DNA from: Dunaliella salina
Taxonomy: Eukaryota; Chlorophyta; Chlorophyceae; Chlamydomonadales; Dunaliellaceae
Assembly: GCA_002284615.2 (NCBI GenBank)
Contig: MU069931.1
Location: 1-32,938 of the forward strand
Direction of reading: 5' to 3'
DNA: 32,938 nucleotides
Part shown: in pieces, positions 1-32,938 of the stretch
Position numbering within the stretch: position 1 is the first letter of the stretch
How the letters are laid out: each line of letters begins with the position of its first letter
Position numbers and translations under genes: made by a program
The notes under the pieces: model-generated
Seen by the model: the letters and a program-made list of their open reading frames with translations, nothing else
What the model was told of the DNA's origin: nothing
Databases searched by the model: none

Positions 1-1450
1 AGCTGCCCTCTTGAATGGCAGGCTCCCTCCTCAGCACACATCGCTTCTCTTACGGGAACATATGTGCACATAGTCTTTGCAGTACCATTTAAATGTTGCC
101 CTGACTGCTTTTAATGCGAATACAGGCTGGAAACGTAAAATTGGCCGGCCCTGCAAAAAGACAAGGCCTGGTGTAAAATCCTGAAAATGGCAGACGAGGT
201 AAGAAAAATTTCTTGGGAGAGTTGACGGATTGAAGCTTGAGAGGTTCCACACCCTCATGGCGATGGAGGGCGGACAAGAGTGTAAACTTGGGATGAGAAT
301 CAGAAATGGGCTGTGATGAGTTTTGGTTGTGTTGCCCTTACTGTTCAATTCATTTAAAATTTCAAGACACGCATGAGCATCGAAGGCAAATGAAAGCTTC
401 AATCCATTGGGAGAGTAGGCTAGATTCTTTCTGGCTTTGAAAATTAGGGAGGTGTTCTGCGTCCTGTTGATGTTAGCATCAATCCTATTTTATTAAGGAA
501 TATTTAATGGTGACAAGCACACGAGGGACCCTGTCTTGAGCGCAGGGTGGAATCTGATACATGGTTCAGTGCCACTCGAAGCCTTCAATTTGCTGTACTA
601 TTCAGCAAGGGGATGAGCAGCACTTCTGAGGCATTGTTGACCTGAGCATCGCTGTATAGACCAGGCATATGTCCAATGTCCAAGGGCAAGACAAGAATGA
701 GGGGAAAGGACGCTTAAAGAGTTTCCTTGGAGGATGCATGCAGATTGCCGGATATTACCACTTCTTACTTGGCCAAACAGTATGTCATTTAAATAATTTT
801 CTTTTCCCATCTCTCTGCATGCTCTCCTCATGTCGCAGTGAAGATGTCGGGAAAACAGATGCCCATGCATACCTCACCTGCCAGGCACTCAGAACTGGCC
901 TTCCAGTTCATAAATTGCCCAAGCATCTTATCCATACAGCTACACAGCTTGAATTCTTTCATTCTGTTAACCAAGGATACAACCAACAATATAGATTCGG
1001 CTGAAACTGTGCATCTGTGCCCCCACAATCCCTGCGCCACACTCCCATGCCCATGCTGCTCTGGCTTCTTTTGCAAGTCATGGTCATGTACAGCATCACA
1101 GTCATAGAAACCCTACCCCCTGATTTAAACTCCAAAACTGGTACAATTCAACTCCGTTTGGGATCTAGGATGTGTAACATTAGCAGAAAAAACCTGAAAT
1201 CAATTAAAAAGATTGTTTCCAGTTTTTTACCGTAAAAAGCAAGATTAGCAACGGAAATGTGCCTTTGTACCACACTATCCTTGCTTACCTAGTTCTGCAC
1301 AGAGACCCTCATCCTTGATGCAATTGAAAGGTTTACCTCCATATTATGTAGCATTTGTCCTTGTTTCTCTGGACTTGCATGGAGTTCCTCGTTCTTCATG
1401 CAAGCAAAATTTGAACCTTTGAGCATGAGGGAAGATTCCGTGTAACTTTT
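1..1450. other. No gene recognised
   Basis: Apart from the possible element fragment near 840-925 I see no exon with domain similarity, no tRNA and no repeat array. Open frames here are short and have no recognisable motif. Confidence 0.5.
840..925 (+). mobile_element. Possible fragment of the same TIR element
   Basis: GCCCATGCATACCT, then CCAGGCACTCAGAACTGGC, then AAATTGCCC appear in the same order and spacing as in 15555-15615 of copy 2. Similarity ends on both sides. Short and diverged. Confidence 0.4.
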
Positions 1451-2077
1451 GGACGGCACGTGCCAATCCATTTAAAAACTATATATTCGGAATCCTGAAC
1501 TCAAGAGCTATCGATTGGTATATATATGAGTCCAATTGGAGGGGGTCGGGGAGGGGGGAGGGGGGTTAGGGGGTTCTCGACTTTTTTGGACCCCCCCTCT
1601 AGGATTCTGAGCCACTTCTAAAGAATTTCAAATATATCATCAGATTCCTGAGCTTGGAAGCTGTCGATTGGCACCCCTTTGTGCAAATCGAGTAAAAAGG
1701 GGGGCCTGTGTGCATGGCTGGGAGTCAGTGCCAAGCGTGCAAGGGACTGAGCAGCAAGGGGTGTGGAGGCAATCAAGCAGCAAATCAATCCAAACTCCCA
1801 GGATAGTGACAATGTATGATGTGTTCTTACTCGGTGAAACCAGGAGGGCAATTTGTGGACTTGCAAGCCAGTTGAGGGTGCCCGGTAGGGCTTGTATGCA
1901 TGGGCGTCCGCTCCTCAGTTTTTGCCCCATAACTCTGCTGCGACTCAATATTTCATTGAGCTGAGTATGCAGGTTGACAGCTGTTTGAAAGAGGAACAGG
2001 TTGTTACCCTTTTTGTTTGGGTAGGGGCACTGGAAGGGGTGGGTGGGGGTGCAGCGCAAAATTTACACGTGCCTTCC
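1451..2077 (-). mobile_element. TIR element, copy 1 (inverted relative to copy 2)
   Basis: This 627-bp stretch is the reverse complement of 15365-16003 over most of its length. It is bounded by GGACGGCACGTG at 1451-1462 and CACGTGCCTTCC at 2066-2077. Homology continues a little outward on one side (TGTAACTTTT before 1451), so the exact end is uncertain. An open frame of about 139 codons on the minus strand (1640-2059) aligns in the same frame to copy 2, but I recognise no protein family. It looks like a non-autonomous DNA transposon. No clear target duplication was found. Confidence 0.75.
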
Positions 2078-3725
2078 ACACAAAAAGAATTTCCTCTCCC
2101 CTGCTTTGAGTAAAGGAAAAAAGTGGAACATGCAGGAGTCTACTTGGTGTACCTCAGCGACACAGGCTTGCTTTGAGCCTTGGCCTGGGTATGGAGGCAA
2201 GGCATGGAGGGTGGAATGGATGGATGGCATGGATCATAGAATAAGTAAAACAAGAAGAATTGTGCTGCTTTCCAACTGTTACTGCATACCTCGCTGTGTT
2301 TTGTAGTGAGGTGCCTGGCTACTGAGGAACAGAGAAAGCGTTGCCACTGATGATGATATGCAAGACCCTTTGCAGCCATGTTCATTCATGCAAGATGGCT
2401 GAGTTCATTCCATACAAGCTGCTTCTGCCATCCATTGCTCGCTTGCTCCCCATAGAAAATCAGCAGCAGACCACAAATAAGAGGCCTCCTCTCCCAAAAC
2501 GCCAGGGTAAAAGTGCAGATCCTGCTCCGTATCACATGAAAAAACTTATGTGTGCTCACTTTAAAACCCGCAGTGCACAGAATACCATCAATGGAATTGT
2601 AAATTCAGTATCCCATTGAAATTGGAGTTATGCAAAATTTGCACTGCTAATTGAGTGGCTCAGCGGAAACTGGATTGGTCTGCAGATTGACAGTGAAATC
2701 CCCTGTGCAGGCCACCATCAGGCCCTGGGGGCACAAAATTCGACACAAAAGATATTGGCATACTCAAGTGGCTGCCCTTACTGGGTCCACTGGATAAAAA
2801 CGGTTGACCTTCCTCTATGAGCCGCCAAACAAAACAGTGTGCCCAGCAGGTCTGCCCACTGTAGGGACACCTAAAATCCCAAATGAACATCATGGCTGGT
2901 TCTACATGCTGAGTGTAGGTGGCTGGCTGGCAGGCTTAGGCCAACAATTGCCTGCAAAACTCATGGCAATCAATTCTGTGGCACCAGCCATTGTCTCTCA
3001 TAGCCCTCCAACACTGCAAGGCTGCCAAGCACTTTGAAGAGTAGCCAAAGTTTCAGAGCACAGGGTGCGTTGTGCGGGCTGGGGCAGCCAGGTGCGGACG
3101 TTACTGGAAGGTGAAACGTTGAGGCTCACGCCCCATGATGGGGCCTTGCCAAAAAAGAGCAATCGCGTAATTTCAGTGAACTTGAGACATGAAATTCATG
3201 GCAGGAGAAGGTGGGTTGATGGAGGCCCTCCAACTAAGAGCCCTAGCTGGGAACCTTCATGCGCACAGCCTCCTCTTGGCTGGCATACTTGTCTCTGTTT
3301 CATGCAGTGGCTGATGCATTTGAATTTTTTAACCACGTCAAGATGAAGTGTAAGAGGTAAGTATACATCGTTATGATACCAGGCTTGGCACTGCAGAAGC
3401 CATGCACAACAAGGACCGTGACCACTTGGATCCAGTGGTGGCTCCAATAAGGCTGAATGCCACAAACACATGAATGGAATCGCAAGAGCAGGTGATGCAG
3501 CGCAGTGGGACTGCACAGGGAAAGAACTGTGGGTTCATTCCTGCCACTTCAAAGCCTGGCATATCTTTTTATCTGGAGCAGGAAAATGTTTCTTGTAGCA
3601 GATCAAGGCCTGGGGCACCTCAAGATGCTCCGTGGCATACTATGATAGGCGGTGTGTAATCTCAGGAGTGCAAAATCTGCCAGGAGAAGCTTCCAAGTGC
3701 CAGCCGCGTGCGGCAAGCAGTGTTG
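2078..3725. other. No gene recognised
   Basis: Neither strand shows an ANK pattern, zinc ligand cluster or other motif. An unrecognised first exon of the ANK-RBR gene could still be here, because a signal-free N-terminal exon would not be visible by eye. Confidence 0.45.
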
Positions 3726-3739
3726 CTCCAATGCACCCA

Positions 3740-4015
3740 GCGCGCGCATCTGCCTTCATGCTCAGGATCACCCTCCATGTTTATGCATCATCCCTCTGAC
3801 CATGCGCATCGACCTTAGTGACTATGCGCATCATCCTTCATGCGCAAGATCATGATCACACACATCACCCTTGTGGTCATGGGCATCAACCTTTATCATG
3901 CATCATTTTTCGTGACTTACCCTTCATGGACACGATCACCCTTCGTGTGCATGATCAACTTTTATGATCCCACGCATTGCCCTTTGTGTTCATGCACACC
4001 GCCGCTCATGCGCAG
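3740..4015 (+). repeat. Degenerate CATGCGCA(A/G)GATC satellite ending at the A1 acceptor
   Basis: Short units such as CATGCTCAGGATCA, CATGCGCATCGACC and CATGCGCAAGATCATG recur up to the real boundary CATGCGCAG/GATC at 4015. The unit length is irregular, about 20-30 bp. It resembles the acceptor and the first bases of exon A1. Confidence 0.6.
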
Positions 4016-29076
<25,061 letters not shown>

Positions 29077-30600
29077 TGCTGGTTGTGTGTGCACTGTTTA
29101 AGCATTAGCCTGTTGGACAGCGCCTGGGATGATGAGGAATTTTATATAAAAGAGCGCAGGTATGCTTCAAAGTTTGAGCTCACCTACAAACTTACAAGCT
29201 CAATTCATCTCCAACTGCAAAGCACATTGAATATTGAAGTGCTGCAGGATTATTTCACTGCTGGCAGGACCTGCGTTAAGCAAAGACGATTAGCTTGATC
29301 CATTCCCCCCTATCTATGTGTGCTGCTTAATAAGTGTGCTAATAAGATGGAGCAGCGTTTGTTGATGAATAATAAGCTGATGGAGCAAAGTGCGTAGGAC
29401 CTACCATGGCCTATGGTCTGCGCAGCAGCCTTTTCTTCTTCTTTTCTTTCCTTGCCGGACCTTGACAAGCTCCTCAGATAAGCCAGCATGTTGCACAGAG
29501 CTACGGTTTAAGTCTCGTGCTGTGCTCATGATAATTCTGCTTCTGTTTTTGATAATCTGCTTCTACAACTACAAAGGCTTTTTGGGCATTGCTTTTGCCA
29601 CCAACCTTTTAGGATCATTTAATGCATATGTTGCACTGTCATGACGTGTTCACAAAGGGAAGGTCTTTGTACAAAACAGAAACAGGCAAAGAGGGGTAGT
29701 TTGGCGTGGTGTTTCTGTAGTTGCGGTTTATTGTCTCGCAAAATTCCCCTATTGCACGCTGGTGCTTAAAAAGGAAAGTTCTTTTTAAAATGGTTGAGCA
29801 AATTATGGAAAAGTCACCTAACAATACTATTTGCTTAGTAAGCAAAATCGGGCATCATTACTGAAGACCTCATTACCTCTGTTTCTGGTTTTCACGTGGG
29901 CTAGTTAGTTTAGGTTTTGAGGCCCCTTTGGTGAGGCCCCTGTGAGCTTCCTAGTTAGGGAACCTTTCCTAACTGCACATGGCCTCTGGCTTTAAAGACT
30001 CTTCTGTTTCTTTTCTTCAAGCTCACAGGCGCTGTATGACACAAAAAGGAAAATGTCTAAAGAATTGTCTGCCTGTCTGGACGGCTTGCATGTTCACGAA
30101 TCAACAATGGAGGTAGCCAGAAAGGTTGGCTACTCAGCTTTCACTCGAACACTGGAAAATCTGAGCCGGTGAAAAATTGTGAAAGTAGCACAAAGACAAG
30201 CAGAATAAATGCACACATGGCAAGAAAAAGTGAGGAATAAAAAAGGAAAAAAACTCCATGCAGGCCAGAGGTCGCATGCATTAAGGGAAGGAATTTCAAC
30301 ATGCAATAGGTGTACAAGGGAACATAACCATCAGCCAGAAAGTTTGGCTGCTCAGTGTGGTGAAAGAAATCCATAAGCTCAGAGATGAAGCGATAAGGCT
30401 GAGTATCTTGGTTTTGAAAGAAACGAGCTACATCCAGAGAGCAGGCATTAGAAAAAAAAGAAATATCATGTATCATTTGACACTACTCTGTGAGCAGGAA
30501 AGGCACTAAAAAGATGTGCATACTTTCTTCTAAGACAACACAGGAAGTTGCAAGGGCAGAGAAAGATGACGTGCTTTTCATCCCATAAAACGTCAGAGGA
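29077..30600. other. Downstream region, no gene recognised
   Basis: It contains a copy of the pyrimidine-tailed repeat (29877-30018). A minus-strand frame at 30141-30476 is hydrophobic, and a plus-strand frame near 29390-29644 has a hydrophobic run, but neither matches a family I know. Confidence 0.45.
29877..30018 (+). repeat. Dispersed pyrimidine-tailed repeat
   Basis: CTCTGTTTCTGG, then TTTTGAGGCCCCTTTGGTGA, then GCACATGGCCTCTGG, then a TTCTGTTTCTTTTCTTC tract. Same order as 24347-24515. Confidence 0.7.
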
Positions 30601-31062
30601 ACCAGGTACTGGTACCTATTTCGTAGGTACCCTGTCTAGAAAATTAGTACCTGAAATGAGTACCTGTACCCGGGTACAGGAACCGGGTTCGTGTACCTGG
30701 TACCGCAAAGGTACCAGGTACTCAGTACCCAGAGTTCCTGGCATTAATAATTATTTCTTTATTTATTTTTTTATTACGGGTACCTGGTTCATGCGGTACC
30801 CGTGGTACCTGCAGTACCTTGGTACCTGCAGTACCTGCGGAACCTGTGGTACCTGCGGAACCTGCGGTACCTGTGGTACCTGCGGTACCTGCGGTAGCTG
30901 TGGTTCCTGTGGTACCTGCGGTACCTGTGGTACCTGCGGTACCTACGGTACCTGTGGTACCTGTGGTACCTGTGGTACCTGCAGTACCCGTGGTACCTGT
31001 AGTACCTGCGGAACCTGCGGTACCTGTGGTACCTGCGGCACCTGTGGTACCTGTGGTACCTG
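30601..31062. repeat. GGTACC palindromes leading into a (GGTACCTGY)n array
   Basis: GGTACCTA/TAGGTACC (30611-30631, 5-base loop), the perfect 18-mer CCTGTACCCGGGTACAGG (30663-30680) and GTACCTGGTACC/GGTACCAGGTAC (30693-30721, 5-base loop) precede about 30 imperfect 9-bp units from about 30780. Each unit contains the palindrome GGTACC. The unit length keeps all frames open, giving Cys-Gly-Thr and Arg-Tyr-His repeats that are not evidence of a gene. Confidence 0.95.
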
Positions 31063-31121
31063 TGTCGCGTGTGTTGACTTCGCTGGTTCAATTCACTACG
31101 CCAACTAGACAGGGGAGAGAT
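31063..31121. repeat. 59-bp direct repeat, left copy
   Basis: Identical base for base to 32157-32215 (begins TGTCGCGTGTGTTGACTT, ends GGGGAGAGAT). It follows directly on the GGTACC array. Confidence 0.97.
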
Positions 31122-31328
31122 CGGTACTGTGGAGCACAGGGGTTATGAGTTGCTGCCCCTTCTGCTAAGGCTGCTCCCCTGCGCCTCGGCCCGCGCTGCG
31201 ATGAGTGCTGCGGGGCCGGAGGCTTGGTGGAATGGATGTGTGGCTAGCAAGATTCCTAGGAGATTCTGTGAGATTCGAGGCTGTAATGCAGAGCACCTGG
31301 TGCAATTGAATGCTGGCGCTTGGATTTA

Positions 31329-31404
31329 GTGTACCTGGACCCCGGGAGGGGCAGATGGTATTGGAGGGGTGTACCTGGACCCTGGGAGGGGCAGATGGTA
31401 CTGT
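31329..31404. repeat. Tandem pair of about 43 bp
   Basis: GTGTACCTGGACCC, then GGGAGGGGCAGATGGTA occurs twice in a row. Confidence 0.9.
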
Positions 31405-32156
31405 CTAGATGCTTGAGATGCTTCCTTGCTTGACTTCCTCCTGTACTACTCACCGGACGCAGCCTGAATATACGCCGGGCTCTAAGTCTGATGACGGCTT
31501 GTGCAGGTTGTTACACTCGGGGATGACGAATTGATTCAAAGAGAGAGAGACCAGGGTAACAAACAACCCTGACCACACAAACTAACTGCTCAGCCGAAGC
31601 GACAGGAAAATCAGGAGATAAAAGGAAATAAAACTTCAAGTCTTACTGCACACAGCAGCAGCCTCAGAAGGCCTCAAGTTTATTGATGACGGAAGTCGGA
31701 CTCTAACGAGTCCTCCAGCTACACAAGACACTGATGACAGAGTTGCTAAGGCACAGAAGGAGCAAAGAGGAACACAAGGACACTGAGTTGCTCTCACAGA
31801 AGCTTGCAAAGCAGAACTGAGGACTGCACAGCTGGGTCTCTACTAACAAAGGTTTGGTGCATGGGCATGCACACACTTGCATAAGCATCTGAAGGCTTGA
31901 AGTCTACTTGGATAACTTGCCCCTGAGGTACAAGGCATAAAGACACACAGATACAGTTTCCTGGACTGTTCAGCCAGTGACTCCATGGAGTCACCAAAAG
32001 GAGACATGGTACACCAGGTTCACATGCACACAAGCTAGGAGTCTCTCTAAGTTTGCAGCAGGAGCTACAGAAGAAGCCTATGGTACAGGAGCTAAATCCC
32101 AATCAATCATACTCCAGCTACACGAAGCGCACGCGGATGCTCCCACGCATGACAGC
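31405..32156. other. Segment between the 59-bp repeats, no gene recognised
   Basis: No recognisable protein. A minus-strand frame at 31794-32102 is Cys/Ser-rich without a known motif. Confidence 0.45.
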
Positions 32157-32215
32157 TGTCGCGTGTGTTGACTTCGCTGGTTCAATTCACTACGCCAACT
32201 AGACAGGGGAGAGAT
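32157..32215. repeat. 59-bp direct repeat, right copy
   Basis: Identical to 31063-31121, offset 1,094 bp. Confidence 0.97.
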
Positions 32216-32403
32216 TCCCCCCAGATGCGGGCAAGGGGCCAAGGCAACATGTCCGCATCTCTGCACGTCTGTCTAGTTGCGCGGGCTCCACGATGTCCGG
32301 CGCACACAGGGCTCTCCATGGTGGGCGACGCCGCTCATAGTCATGGCACAGCCTTCTCCAGTCGGCGGCATCTCCAGCTGCCGGTGAAGATCTTGGTAGT
32401 GGG

Positions 32404-32590
32404 TGATGTCCCCAGCTGTCGTTGAAGTCTGTGCTCGTCGAAGATGCCCCCAGCTGTCGGTGTAGTCTGCGCTCGTAGAAGATGTCCCCAGCTGTCGGTG
32501 CAGTCTGTGCTTGTAGAAGATATCCCCAACTGTCGGTGCAGTCTGTGCTTGTGGATGACGTCCCCAGCTGTCGGGGAAGTCTATGCTGTC
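32404..32590. repeat. 38-bp satellite
   Basis: CTGTCG recurs at 32416, 32454, 32492, 32530 and 32568, always 38 bp apart. The unit includes TCCCCAGCTGTCGGTG and GTCTGTGCTTGT. Confidence 0.93.
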
Positions 32591-32699
32591 GGTGGAGATC
32601 TTGGCAGTCGGTGACGTCCCCAGCTGTCGGTGAAGACCTTGAACATGAAGTCCACGGGCGTTGTTGTAGCCGGCATGGGATGACAGAATTTAGCTTGGA

Positions 32700-32938
32700 C
32701 GCGAGGTGGCATGAGGTGATGCGATGACGCGGGATGGCATGAGGTGATGGGAGGCGGCCAGAGTGTGGCGACCTTTGGGTAGGAGACATGAGGTGATGGG
32801 AGGCAGCCAGGATGTGGCAACCTTTGGGTAGGAGGCATGAGGTGGTAGGAGGCAGCCAGAACGTGGCAACCTGTGTGTAGGAGGCATGAGGTGATGGGAG
32901 GCAGCCAAGACGTGGCGACCTTTGGGTAGGAGGCATGA
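32700..32938. repeat. 49-bp satellite running off the window
   Basis: ATGAGG or its equivalent recurs at 32739, 32788, 32837, 32886 and 32935, exactly 49 bp apart. The unit includes GTGATGGGAGGCAGCCA and ACCTTTGGGTAGGAG. The array is cut by the window end. Confidence 0.95.

Noticed and set aside
1640..2059. 139-codon minus-strand frame, with a matching frame at 15383-15805, as a host gene
   Set aside because: Both lie within copies of one TIR element; no known domain, and the alignment needs a frame change near the end.
29143..29150. TATATAAA as a promoter of a downstream gene
   Set aside because: No coding sequence follows that would support a transcription start.
29390..29644. Hydrophobic frame as a membrane protein
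   Set aside because: Short, no homology recognised and no supporting splice or start context.
31084..31093. GGTTCAATTC as a tRNA B box (tRNA gene or SINE)
   Set aside because: No A box or cloverleaf could be fitted around it.
30548..31108. 186-codon frame with Cys-Gly-Thr repeats
   Set aside because: The 9-bp unit keeps every frame open; no other coding signal is present.
32199..32936. 245-codon minus-strand frame
   Set aside because: It is mostly a translation of the 38-bp and 49-bp satellites.

Overview
This is a nuclear window from an intron-rich eukaryote, most likely an alga or other protist. The evidence is long introns (about 0.1-3.4 kb), long CA/TG microsatellites, abundant mini-satellites, and several GTGCGC/GTGCGT splice donors, a donor style I associate with chlorophyte green algae. 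A 5'-truncated non-LTR retroelement relic also looks algal. I cannot name the species, and the algal assignment is inference.

One large plus-strand gene explains nearly all recognisable coding sequence. From 4016 to 21505 there are 14 short exons, each encoding exactly one ankyrin (ANK) repeat of 28-33 residues, and every exon is phase 0/0. They fall into five subclasses in a fixed order, which I call A-T-N-C-D. Block 1 is A-N-C-D (4016-9209, no T exon found), block 2 is A-T-N-C-D (10353-14272), and block 3 is A-T-N-C-D (16203-21505). The ANK part therefore grew by duplication of a whole five-exon cassette. After a 3.4 kb interval holding a dead retroelement, the exons at 25250-29076 encode a coiled coil and then a complete RBR (RING1-IBR-RING2) E3 ubiquitin ligase module ending in a stop codon at 29074-29076. 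I interpret the whole as one ANK-coiled coil-RBR ubiquitin ligase gene. The 5' end is not identified, and the ANK-RBR join rests on strand, phase and order only.

The most unusual structure lies in the introns. Many ANK exons are flanked by decayed partial copies of themselves with a consistent polarity. Copies of the exon's 5' half plus its acceptor lie upstream, and copies of its 3' half plus its donor lie downstream. The clearest case is a 115-bp tandem array behind exon A3 (16302-17110), whose donor-like sites recur at nearly constant spacing.

Mobile and repeated DNA: two inverted copies of a 0.63-kb element with terminal inverted repeats (1451-2077 and 15365-16003); a 1,015-bp element with 20-bp TIRs and a 9-bp target duplication (19107-20121), inserted inside an exon relic and leaving a readable empty site; a retroelement 3' relic with a CCHC knuckle and a restriction-like endonuclease domain (23175-24236); twin perfect palindromes (12223-12272); a GGTACC palindrome and 9-bp repeat array (30601-31062); identical 59-bp direct repeats (31063-31121, 32157-32215); and 38-bp and 49-bp satellites at the right end.

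I found no convincing exon before 4016 or after 29076. No tRNA, rRNA, CRISPR array or defensible promoter was seen.
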